Source: Mytilus trossulus (lineage: Eukaryota > Mollusca > Bivalvia > Mytilida > Mytilidae). From it: a DNA stretch of 64,000 bases. The DNA is taken from assembly GCF_036588685.1 (NCBI RefSeq), contig NC_086376.1:11733911-11797910 (forward strand). Reading direction: 5' to 3'. Below the pieces are notes generated by a model. That model was given only the letters and a program-made list of their open reading frames with translations. It made no database searches and had not been told where the DNA came from. A program made the position numbers and the translations under genes. The stretch's first letter is position 1. Every line of letters starts with the position of its first letter. Shown piece by piece: positions 1-10,729 of the stretch.

Positions 1-174
1 GCAAAGAAACATAGTAAAGGGAGGTTCACATTCTGGGTTTTAACTTAATCAAATGGAAATGAACAATCCAATCTTCCAAAATTATTAGTATCAGAATGGC
101 AAAAAGTGTAACTGATTCCATTTTATCAAGTATTATAATTGTAACCTTATCAACTTATCGGGGCCTTTTATAGC

Positions 175-300
175 TAACTATGCGGTATGGGCTTTGCTCA
201 TTGTTAAACCGTACAGTGACCTATAGTTGTTTATGTCTGTGTCATTTTGGTCTCTTGTGGACAGTTGTCTCATTGGCAATCATACCACATGTTCTTTTTT
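175..300 (-). repeat. Interspersed repeat family C copy, left edge
   Basis: GCGGTATGGGCTTTGCTCAT, GTGTCATTTTGGTCTCTTGT and GTCTCATTGGCAATCATACC. The minus strand reads like the head of the copy at 40575. It lies beyond the last DYNC2I2 exon seen. Confidence 0.65.
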
Positions 301-393
301 AAATATTCATGGAGATTACCTGATGTTTAATTTTTTTATTGCTTCTTCTGTTTAGCTTTTCATTTGTTCCATATTTAATCTATTAAAGGATAC

Positions 394-3300
394 GCTGCAG
401 CTATCACTGCACCTGTGGAGTTCCATGATAATCCTGTTATCTGCAACTAGAAATCAAATCAGAAATCTATTATCTCAAAAGTAGAAGAAAACTAAATTTT
501 GCCAAATTGTTCAAACAGGAATAACAAAAAATTCTTTAGGCGCTTAAATAATATCCATACTAAAAACCTTGTTACAAAAAAGTAATTTGATGAGAAATTG
601 TCTTAAAACCATTCTAGTCAAAACAATAGAAAAGAGACACATTTCATAGATTATACATTGTATTATATGTGCAATTCATAAAGGAGTTGTCATAATAATA
701 GTCATTCATTAAAAAGCAATATAGCTTATAGAATTTACACATATAAGTACCAAAGCATCAGATTGATAACATGTGTGTTTTACAATTACAAACAGTTTGA
801 ATCATTGAATCATCAGTGGAGGATGACAAATGATACATTGTATAAATATTGAAATGTGAGCATTGTATTATGAATAACAATTCTTATTGATCAGCTAAAC
901 AAAGGTATTTACAAAGATTTCTTTAATGTCATGAACAGACAATAATTGTATAATTTTATTACAAGATGGGTTTTTTCTCCCAATAAAGTGGTATTATACA
1001 TTTTTTCTATTCAAAATTAATGATTACCTGTCCTTCAAACTGAGCATTTTCCAGTTTACGTATACAGCTTACAGAGGCATTATCTTCATCCCATACTACA
1101 TTATATTCTACAAAATCAAAAGATAAATAAACTGATAGTCTCTCTCTCTGATCAATTTGTTCAATTATTCTTTATTCGTTACATGATTTTAATTTTGACA
1201 TATTGGAGATTTTTTGTCTTTTTTGAAGATAATATTGTACCTCTACCATGTCTACATGTCTTGTGGGTTGTTTTTTTTATGATTGAATATTGTTTCATTG
1301 ATAAATACAGTACTTCTCGTTTTAATCATATAATGATTTTGGATAAACAGTGTTATTCATTATTAAAAAGAACAATTTTACAAATATATAAAGTCAGACC
1401 AAAGACCCATTAAAATAGGTTAGATTTAATGATTATTGTTTTAAACTACACCACGAGTGTATACATAATAAAACCACAGGAATTAAAGAGCAGATTGCTC
1501 TGAGGCCTTAGGGATACGATTGCAATTGTTTTCATTGACACATGTATAGCTGGATAGTATTATTTTCAAAACTAATTCAACTGCATATGTAAAATATAAT
1601 TTACGACATGGAAGTACAATATTAAATATCAGTTTCATAACGGTGACATATAAGAAAAAACTCCACTTCAGTTCTTATATGACAGAAATAGATTTATTAG
1701 AATTCAGAGAGCTCTCACATTTTTTCAAAACTAGGGAATTCCCTCTAACATGTTTCTAAATTTATAAAAACACTAAATATAAATACTGTCTAATTCTGAT
1801 TTTCTGTGTTGTTAAAAACACGCATATAAGTCAAGGGAAATATCAAACATGAAGATTATGAGAAGAACATTATGAAAAGTTGTTCAAGATCAATTTTTTT
1901 TTTTTTTACCTTTTAAAATAAGAAAATTCATAAGGGTTCCCCGGAACCCAGTGTCTCGCCTACTTTTGCTGTTAATCACAGGCTCAACAAAATGAGGAAA
2001 AAAATCAATAAAAATATTCCTGTTGATACTATCTTTTGATCGTAAAAAGCTTCTGTCCAAGTTTGGTAAAAATCCAAGATAGTTTATGAATCTAATAAAT
2101 GTTTTAAAAACTTTAACTGCAGACTGTATGTAATGTTAACTGGAAGAACAAGAATGTGTCCTCAGTACACGAATGCCCCACTCGCACTTTCATTTTCTAT
2201 GTTCAGTGGACCGTGACATTGGGATAAAACTCTAATTTGGCATTAAAATTAGAAAGATCATATCATAGGGAACATGTGTACTAAGTTTAAAGTTGATTGG
2301 ACTTCAACTTCATCAAAAACTACCTTGACCAAAAACTTTAACCTGAAGCGGGACAGACACCCGAAAGGACGGATGGACGAACGGACGAACAGACGCAGAG
2401 ACCAGAAAACATAATGCCCCTCTACTATCATAGGTGGGGCATAAAAACTAAGTCCATTTATAAGTAAAAAACAGATCCACAGGTACAAAATTTTAACAAA
2501 ATTTCCTTCTAGATACTAGCTTTTGATCATTAAAAAGCTTCTGTCCAAGTTTGGTACAAATCCAAAATGGTATAGGAAAGTTATCAAAAAAATTTAAAAC
2601 TTTAACCACAGAGTGAATGTGTTGTTTCCTGGCAGAAAATCTAAGTCCATTTAAAAGTAAAATACTGAAAAAATAGAAATTTATTTTACAAAATTTACTT
2701 CTGGATACTATGTTATGATCATAAACAAGCTTCTGTCCAAGTTTGGTAGAAATCAAGTATAGTTTAAGAAAGTTATTAAAATTTCAAAAACTTTAACCAC
2801 AGAGTTAATGTAATGTTTCCCCAGCAGAAAAACTAAGTCCATTTATAAGTAAAATACGGAAAAAATGGAAATTTATTTTTACAAAATTTACCTCTGGATA
2901 CTTTCTCATGATCATAAACAAGCTTCTGTCCAAATTTGGTAAAAACCCAGGATAGTTTAAGAAAGTTATTCAAATTTCAAAAACTTTAACCACAGAGTGA
3001 ATGTGATGTTTCCCGGCAGAAAAACTAAGTCCATTTATAAGTAAAATACTGAAAAAATGAAATTTTATTTTTACAAAATTTACTTCTGGATACTATCTTA
3101 TGATCATAAACAAGCTTCTGTCCAAGTTTGGTAGAAATCCAGTACAGTTTAAGAAAGTTATTAAAATTTTAAAAACTTTAACCACAGAGTGAATATTTGT
3201 GGATGCCGCCGCCGACGACGCCGACGGAATGTAGGATCGCTATGTCTCGCTTTTTCGACTAAAGTCGAAGGCTCAACAAAAATCATAAGAATCTGAAATG

Positions 3301-4337
3301 TTCCTTAATATTTAGAAAAAAACGGTTGACATGAGGGCATAAGCAATCGTATCCCCAAAACAAACTGTTTCTTTTGTTTTTTTCTATGGAAAAAAATCTG
3401 AGTTTTTATGTATTTGAACACAAATTGTGATTTCCTTACATATTTCTTTGATTGTTAATGAAACTATGTATCAGATCAATCTATTGTATATATAATTATA
3501 AAGCAAACTAGCAAATAAAAACATGCAAAACATACAATGCATGTTTTTGGTAATGGTAGGTAATATATAGAAATCTTAATTTGTATATATCCTTTTCCTT
3601 TGGGATATTGTTGACAGCTGTCTCATTGTCAATCAATGAATCATACAACTTCTCATTATCTTTTCAAGATGAAGAAGCAATTGCATGAATTGTCATGCTA
3701 AATATATGGTGATCAATTATGAAATTATTTGGCTCTGTAATACTTTAGGTGAAAAATGAGGAGAATATTTTGTTAGAAAAAAAAAGAACAGAGAGACAAG
3801 GTGTATGCCATATAAAAACCACTCCTAGCTATATATATAGATAGAGGTGTAATTTTAACCACTCAAGACATAATTTCCTATTTGTACACACCATCAAAGG
3901 CATGACTTCTCAAATTTTTGTTCAGGCATTTGGATAAATATGGTTCCACTCTAGCAAGAAAATCTGCTAGGTTTCCTGATCTGTCATCTGCCAAACGGAA
4001 CCCTTTGTCTTTTTCTTCATCTGTTTGAACCTAATGTTAATGAAAACCATAATTAAAGGTACAAACATTTATTAAATTTCCTTACTTTAACCAGCAAGTG
4101 ATATTTCATTTCAATCCTGTTTATATTTACCCTTGTAATATACATTATAATCTGCACATTACATTGAAATTAATTGAAGGTTAAAAAAACAGCAATCCAG
4201 TTTATACATGTACATGTATACATGTAAACATGTTTTGGGACCATAAATGTACCTTTTGATCTCTATATTTCCTAGATTGAACTGCAACTTCCTCTGTAAT
4301 TAAATCTCCTGTCTGACAACCACTGTTAGCTAGGGAT
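394..4337 (-). CDS. DYNC2I2: Dynein-2 intermediate chain 2 (WDR34), partial: four internal exons
   Basis: Exons in transcript order on the minus strand are 4253-4337, 3892-4030, 1028-1107 and 394-446; the splice phases agree throughout. They encode about 119 residues. Key stretches are SGCQTGDLITEE and VQTDEEKD in the first two exons, then ADFLARVEPYLSKCLNKN, RSHAFDEYNVVWDED and ITGLSWNSTGAVIAA. These align with the region of human WDR34 just before and into its first WD repeat (SHAFDGFEVNW, ISWNSTGSVVAC). The family is an intermediate chain of cytoplasmic dynein-2, the retrograde motor of intraflagellar transport. The rest of the WD-repeat propeller lies beyond the left edge. The upstream first exon, which must end two bases into a codon, was not recognised between 4.4 and 13.4 kb. 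The last exon could start six bases later at a second AG, in the same frame. Its donor (GC|GTATCC) is less certain than the others. Confidence 0.85.
1932..3285. repeat. Tandem array of ~192-bp units in a DYNC2I2 intron
   Basis: Units containing AAGCTTCTGTCCAAGTTTGG and ACTTTAACCACAGAGTGAAT restart at about 2443, 2636, 2828 and 3020, a period of 192 bp, with a partial unit at about 2030-2147. Both ends carry a related phrase, TGTCTCGC followed by GGCTCAACAAAA, and the right end has a GC-rich GCCGCCGCCGACGACGCC stretch near 3205. This suggests a mobile element with an internally amplified core. It lies in the intron between the exons at 3892-4030 and 1028-1107. No coding function is apparent in it. 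Confidence 0.8.
2148..2443. mobile_element. Interspersed element copy 1, inserted inside the 192-bp array
   Basis: The ~296-bp block begins ACAAGAATGTGTCC and ends GGTGGGGCATAAAA. It interrupts an array unit between GGAAGA and AACTAAGTCC. It carries the phrase TTGGACTTCAACTTCATCAA and a GACG-rich stretch near 2350-2395. Copies of the same element lie at 15779-16083 and, reversed, at 54485-54941. It has no coding capacity. Confidence 0.75.
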
Positions 4338-4442
4338 CTACAATTGAAATATGAAGGAAAATGAATGCAACAATCAATAGTCATATTTATTTGGACTACC
4401 CTCTTTACAGGTATAAACACCATATATAGGGTTTGTGTTCAT

Positions 4443-4542
4443 CACAGGCACTTATTTCTATCCATGGGAAAATCCACTACATACATAAATATACATGTAC
4501 GTTGATAGTGGATCTGCCAAAGGATAGAAACAAGTGCCTGTG
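4443..4542. repeat. Inverted repeat (hairpin) upstream of the DYNC2I2 exons
   Basis: The left arm 4443-4481 starts CACAGGCACTTATTTCTATC. The right arm 4501-4542 ends GATAGAAACAAGTGCCTGTG. The arms are complementary over about 37 bases with a few mismatches, and the spacer is about 20 bases. It resembles a small foldback element. Confidence 0.7.
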
Positions 4543-4860
4543 CTGTTTATGTTTTAATCAATAAGTAATAACCTAGGTCTCACTAGAGAAGCAGTGACAG
4601 ATCCAGGGATTGGGGCTTAAATTAAAATATTGTTTGTTTGCAGTTTACCGACCGACCCTTGAAAATCCTCCTGACTGTGAAAATTTTATTGCTTTAAATT
4701 TGAAGAATTTTTTTTTAATACCTCTATTGACGCGATCCGGAACTTTGGGTCCTCTCTGGAAAAGATTTAAAGTCTGGGTCAATTACGCATTTCAAGTTCG
4801 GTTTTTCTTAGCTTCCCGTCAAGCATTCATGTGACCATTGAATGATAAGCACATGGAAAT

Positions 4861-5229
4861 TGTTTACAGGTATCCATGAAGTCACGGAGGAGTACTTTAC
4901 GCTGTCGTCTCGTGTCAATTTTAAGACAAATAACAAACAAAAAAGTTTATTAGTAAACTATTTATACAGATTCAGGCACATGTAATGATGTGTGATGATA
5001 TCATTGACGATGATGCAGAGGATATTCATAACTGACACGATAACCATTCTGTCTCAAACAAATCGGGTACAGAATCTGTGGAGCCTGACTTTATGGAACC
5101 AATTTCAGTGGTTAAATAATTCGACAGCAGCTTGAAGTATGGCATATTTTCGACAAATCATGAAGACGACAAAGATGAAACCACTCCTCCGTGACTTAAA
5201 TCTTCATCATTCATGGATATCTGTAAACA
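4861..5229. repeat. Inverted-repeat element (MITE-like)
   Basis: The left arm 4861-4910 (TGTTTACAGGTATCCATGAA, then GTCACGGAGGAGT) is complementary to the right arm 5164-5229 (CACTCCTCCGTGAC, then TTCATGGATATCTGTAAACA). The right arm carries about 15 extra bases. The arms enclose about 250 bp of unrelated sequence. No target-site duplication was identified. Confidence 0.6.
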
Positions 5230-5299
5230 TGCCTGTACGGAGGAAGGGCTCATTTGAAATGTTAATGGATACAGATCATGCCAAATCAATAAGAAGCAA

Positions 5300-7650
5300 C
5301 CCTAACTACACAAAGATGTAGAGAAAATGAATAGTTAGCTTGTAAAATAAATATACTCTCTCTATATTAAATCTATCTTTGATTGCAATGAGTATGCTCC
5401 TTTAGGATAAGGGGGGCTGTCCCACTCATTGCAACTATTCTCTTTCTTACAATATTAAATATACCCAAACTGTGTGGCCTGTGTGAATTCAATTAAAACA
5501 TGTCCTCAGGAGCTATGCTGTCAATTTTTTTTATGCATTAAAACATTTCAGTACAGACCATTTACTTTTAATGAGATGCTGTGGATTTCACCCCAAACTT
5601 TAGATTTCTTTGGTTTTCATTAAAGCCTGGCAAAAATATAACCTTATCACATATAATTAAATGTTGTTAGAAATATGAAAACAGTCGGATGTCTTAATAC
5701 TTTTTTTTAAATTAAGGAAGATTCAATGGTTATTTTTTTTTAATTAAAAATACACTTTAATAATTGTCTTATAAATCTATAATATATACATTTTTCTGAT
5801 GAAAATACTCTACTCATGAAAACATTCTAGTCAAGAAGCATACATGTCTGAATATATTTCTTTAAAACAGTTCTAGTCATAATGACATTCCTTGTTTATA
5901 AGTGTTCCAGTATTTAATAATTATACCATATGTTATGTCATAAATTGGATAATGACACTATGTTAAAGTTTCAGTTTTGGTTAAAAAGTTTTTTTTCTGA
6001 AAATGCCTGTTCATTTGATGTTGGGTTTCAGCATGTCCAGTGTTTGTTGTTTTAGAATGGTTTTTTTTATCTTCACAAGAAACTTGGTTTAGTGTAACTG
6101 CTTGTTTAAAATGTATTTTGGCTGATAAAATAAAATATTTTTCCTACCTACCGACCCTTCAGTCTGAAGGTACAGTCGGAAAACTGCAAACAAACATATT
6201 TTTAAGGTTGGCCTGGACCTCCTTTTTTATTGGGCGATCAATGCATTTGAAGTGAGTCTCATTGGGGTCTAATCATGACGCAAGACTGTTGACTTTTTGT
6301 AAGTGTGACACGTGAAAGTCAAATTATTGTGTCGTGAAAATAGGAAATGAAGTCTAGTGGCAAATTATGAGCGCAACACAGGAATATAAAAAATAATGAG
6401 AATTGCATACGTACATTATAGTGCATGTGGGATATGGGAATCTGACAAAACAGTAAGCAGGATATTGGTTCAGCAGCCCCCAATGAGACCCCCTTTGAAT
6501 CAGGACATATGGTTGGAAGCCCGCCCCCTTTTTTTAATATGACTTGATTAGCCTTCAAGAAGGATACGTTTCATGTTTAATCTGAAGTAATTTGGATATT
6601 TAAAGGTGTTCTCATACCTGCCAACTGTCACTATTTGCAGGGGATTTACCCCATAAAAGCTGCAAAATGTAAATTTTGAAAGAACAAATCATTTTGGTAA
6701 AGACTAAAGCATTATTTTGTCCACAATTTAGAAAATAAAGACTTTAAAATGTCTTTAGAATGTTCATGCGATACCGAATCAGACGGAATGAGTGTATTTA
6801 ACTTTGCTACCACAAATACCTTTCCCTCTTCCATGAAGACGGGAATGAAACACATTCAGATGTTTGATCAGAAAACATATTTTTCAGTTTGTTTATATTG
6901 ACGATGGACTCACAGACAGATTGCTATTTAATGGTATGTCTATATACCAAATCTCAAATTAAAATACAAGAGCACAACAACGTGCGAATTGTGCGTTTAA
7001 AGTCATAATAAACGAGTGACCGGTGGAAAAAAATGTTATTCAAATAATTGAACCAATGCATACAAACATCATTCTAAACTTACACAATAGTCTTTATCCT
7101 TTTTTTGGCATAAATCTCGTATAATCGTCATTTTTTTCAATCGGTCAGACAGTGTTGTTGTGAAAATATGGCAGGTATAATTTAAGTTCGTGTTTTGAAG
7201 CCGAAGTTTAACGATTGTCACCTGTTTGTCAACAATCAACAAAAAAGTATGGATATTGAGCACGTGTTTTATATGTACAATCAGATAATAGTTTATTTTA
7301 AGGTGACATCTATGCGTCATTTGCGATCACCGGATTTTTACGAGATGGGTCACACGGACTGACGGAGGTCAATTTACATACGGAAAATATGTCGGAAACA
7401 ATTAAAATAAGGTAAATTTCTTCTTAATTTGAACAAATTAAAGAATATTCTTCAGAAAAAAATATCGTACATAATTTTTATAATGAAAAGTATCCATTGA
7501 GTTATAAAAAACATATGCTTTTTTTTTAATTTGAGGTTTCTTATAACTTTAACGGACTCATGACTAGTTAGGCTACATATCTTGATGTCAATTTTGACTT
7601 TAGAACAATCATTTGACTTCAATAGGGTTATTGTTTTTTTTTGTCTGAGT
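5300..7650. other. Non-coding stretch between elements
   Basis: No conserved exon was recognised on either strand. The open frames here, the longest about 83 codons, have no recognisable domain and coincide with AT-rich or repeat-like sequence. The missing 5' exon and promoter of DYNC2I2 should lie somewhere between 4.4 and 13.4 kb. Confidence 0.5.
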
Positions 7651-7658
7651 CAATTAAG

Positions 7659-8254
7659 GGCATACGATACAGTTTTGATCCTGTATTTACAAGTTCACGA
7701 AAATTTGCATATAGGCTATTTGTTACCTGATTAAATCAAATATGTAATAAAAACATATACCTTCATGTGCTACTTTTTGAGTAAAAAGAGGTCGAAATTT
7801 TGTATATTTGCTCAAAATTCAGATTTGTGGCCGTAATTTCTTTTTCGAAAGAACGACATTACTTTTTTGTTATAAAAAGATAAACACAAATGGTTTTTGG
7901 TTAAATAATCGTTAATTTCTGTATTTTGTTAGTATCCTTAATAAATAACTCACATTTATCAAATGTTCATGAATTTAGGAAAACACGTCATTTTGGTTGC
8001 ATGTTTATCAAAATAAAAAAAAATCCTCTATTAACAGTTTTATAAAATTGGGGTCACATAATCTCTGCGAAATGAAACAAATTGCCGTTTTTAAAAATAG
8101 GGGTCTATGAACTCGTTTTCAAATTAAATGAGTTTGAATGATAAAAATCAGTCGATTAATGCATCTTTTCCCGATAAGTCACAGTTTGACGTCGCGAAAA
8201 TAACATTTTACGTTAGCAACGTCACTTACCTCCCCTGTAACTGTATCGTATGCC
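7659..8254. mobile_element. Terminal-inverted-repeat element, ~596 bp, non-autonomous
   Basis: The left end GGCATACGATACAGTT is an exact inverted match to the right end AACTGTATCGTATGCC. The left flank carries TTAA directly outside the repeat; the right flank reads TAGT, so a TTAA duplication is intact on only one side. There is no internal open frame of note. Confidence 0.7.
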
Positions 8255-8334
8255 TAGTCACTATTTAGACTGATAAAAACTCTTTACTTGAGAGATGGCT
8301 CATTGAGTCCTTTTTTTTTTTTTATAAAGGAAGG

Positions 8335-8445
8335 AACAGCCTACGGTAAATAAACTCATCAGACACCAGGATGGCGTTTTGTCTACAAAAGACTCATCAG
8401 TGATGCTCGGATTCAAAACGGTTAAAAATGTTAAATTGCCTCTGT
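8335..8445 (-). repeat. Interspersed repeat family B copy
   Basis: It carries GTCTACAAAAGACTCATCAG followed by TGATGCTCGGATTC. This is the reverse complement of the family core ATTCGAGCGTCACTGATGAG plus TCTTTTGTAGACGAAACGC, which recurs at many places in the window. Confidence 0.65.
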
Positions 8446-9300
8446 TTTGTAGCAAAAATGTGAGTGCAGTGCGGTGAAGTGCCACACATTTTTATTTCAA
8501 TTTATTAGAAGCACATTTAAAATAAGAGGTTTCCGGCGTTTCGTGTTTTATTTCGAAATCCAATTAAGATTCATTCTATCACCACGAAAGTGTTTTATCG
8601 ACGTATAATGACTATAATCTTCAAAAAAATTTGCACTGCTTGAAAAAGCTCCGTGGTCCAATCTGTTTATTATAATTTTGAAATAACATTCATTTAAATT
8701 GGATTTTGGCTAAACATCTTAAGAAATGGTATCGTTTTGAATTAAAAGGCCACTAACGGCTAAGATGTAATAACATTAAAGAGGAGAGGCATGCGATACT
8801 ATGATTATATCTTATAATTTCCTATACAGGTATGAAACCATTTGATCATCATTATCTATCAAAATGGATGATAATCAACGATATATATATAATATATATG
8901 TATCCCGGATTATTGAAAGTTTATAGAATTTTGTTTCCTATGTTCGACTTGACAATTTAAATTTGTGACAATGTCAACGTATACATTCCGTCGACTGACT
9001 TGAAATCAAGGACAGTCACACCATCATTTAACTATCTTATTGTCTGAATTACATCTAGGAATCAACAATAAAGTTCGGCTTAGAACATTTAAACTTTAGA
9101 ACAAAAAAGAATATTTCAATTTTTAACTTGATCGATGTCCTTGTTGGTGGAGGTTTCCTCCCCAAAGGTATCACCAATCCAGTAAAGTCAGTTATGTGTT
9201 GACATGAATTGATATGGTCATAATTTATAACTTATATGTTTACAAATTACTTTAAATTTTTCGAAATACTGAGAATTATCTGCCCCATGAATAGATTACA

Positions 9301-9475
9301 TCAACGGAGTTTGGCAAAGCCTTTTGAAATTTTGGGACCTTAAAGCTTTTCGTCTAAAACTCTTCTTATCTTGTTTGGCCCTCAGTTTTACTTTTTTTAT
9401 TCGAGTGTCACTGCTGAGTGTTTTGCAAACGGAACGCGCATACAAAATTTTAAGGCTACATATGATGGGTTTATT
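9301..9475 (+). repeat. Diverged interspersed repeat family B copy
   Basis: The order of motifs (GGGACCT...TTCGTCTAAAACTCTTC...TTCGAGTGTCACTGCTGAGT...GAACGCGCATACAAAATTTT) parallels better copies at 37435-37600 and 59405-59512. The 75-codon frame across it is a by-product of the repeat. Confidence 0.5.
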
Positions 9476-9920
9476 TCCAATTGTAAACTCATCATTTTCC
9501 TTAAGCAATAATTCCAGTAGCACCTTCATATGGAGGAAAAATCCCAGATGATACGAATATTCGACAGCTTAAACTGGGTTTCCTATCACAATAGTTCAGT
9601 TTCTGCCACCACGAAAACGATTGAGCAAAGGGTTCCTATTGGTTAAATTGAAGTCAACACATCCCTTCGAAAGTTTTACTAACGTCATGCAATGTGGTTT
9701 GTTGTTTGGTCGTTATGGAATATTTGCGTGACTGATGACTAATGATATGGTTTACTTTCAAGGTGTAGCCGCAATCCAGTCCTTAGTCTTCTTTGCAATA
9801 CCAATTTTCCTGCCACCTTGAGGGCGAAAGAGAAGCTGCTTACTTTTCCATAGCACCAGTGACAACTCGTTTTTTTGTGTTTCTTTGCCTTTAGATGTGT
9901 AGATTTTTGTTTTACTTTTC

Positions 9921-10005
9921 AATTTTTGCCATATGGTGTTGTCGGTTTATTTTTGACTTACGGATTTTGATTGTCTTTTATGCAACTTTTGCCTCATTTT
10001 GCTTC
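9921..10005 (+). repeat. Diverged copy of the Penelope-like element 3' tail
   Basis: The phrase TTTTTGCCATATGGTGTTGTCGG, then GACTTACGGATTTTGATTGTC, parallels the tail downstream of the reverse transcriptase at 41144-41890 (TTTTTAGCCATGGCGTTGTC, then GCGAGTTTGACTGTCCC). It is diverged and short. Confidence 0.4.
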
Positions 10006-10539
10006 TCATAAAGTTTAAATGGAACTTGACAAAAATGCAATTAGTTATATAGTACAGAAGAAAAAAAACGAAAGTGCAAAATGAAATATTTTTTGAGTAA
10101 TTTATATTGTGAATGAAAGAGATAAGATTTCAAAGGAATCATAATGGTCAGATTTATAGTCGATATTAACAGGGAAAAAATGAGCAAGCGAGCTAGAACG
10201 ACAAGAAAGAATCAGTTATGAACTCAGGCTAAAATAAACATTGTATTGTATTACGCCATGAACTTATTTAGGCAACAACTTGATGTTATCTTCCTTTGTC
10301 CATATTTGTAGTTTAAATTATCTTTACAACGGATAGTTTCGTACACTATGGACAACTTAATGAAATACAATGCTTTTCTTGACAAGTATCGTTTTACACA
10401 CGCATATCCTGCATTCTGTACCTTTAATATCTACGCATATATAACTAATACTTTCAATTTGCTTGACATGGAGAATGATTATATCTTAATAAAGATGTAA
10501 AAAAGAGGTGGAATTAAGATTCAAAGGATATCCAAACTC

Positions 10540-10720
10540 ATAGTCCACGATGACAAGCTGACAAACAAAAACGACAAGAAGACGAACTACAGTATACAAA
10601 ACACAACACAGAAAGACTGAACTACTTGAACTCCACAGAATGGGGATGATCTCAGATGTTCCGGAGGGGTAAGCAGATACTTCTCCACATGTGACACTCG
10701 TCTTATTTCTCGTATTATCG
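10540..10720 (-). repeat. Penelope-like element 3' end fragment
   Basis: GGATGATCTCAGATGTTCCGGAGGGGTAAGCAGAT and the preceding AAACACAACACAGAAAGACT match, in reverse and with divergence, the non-coding tail that follows the reverse transcriptase stop at 41890. No coding part remains. Confidence 0.6.
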
Positions 10721-10729
10721 TACTCACAT

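Noticed and set aside
7069..7320. Candidate 5' exon of DYNC2I2 on the minus strand
   Set aside because: It ends at a good donor (GTAAGT) but in the wrong phase for the exon at 4253-4337, and no conserved residues precede it.
7388..7410. Possible plus-strand first exon (MSETIKI then GTAAAT)
   Set aside because: Too short, with no continuing exon on the plus strand; chance in AT-rich DNA is more likely.
9324..9551. 75-codon plus-strand frame
   Set aside because: It lies in a diverged interspersed repeat (family B) and shows no domain; an overlapping minus frame of equal length exists.
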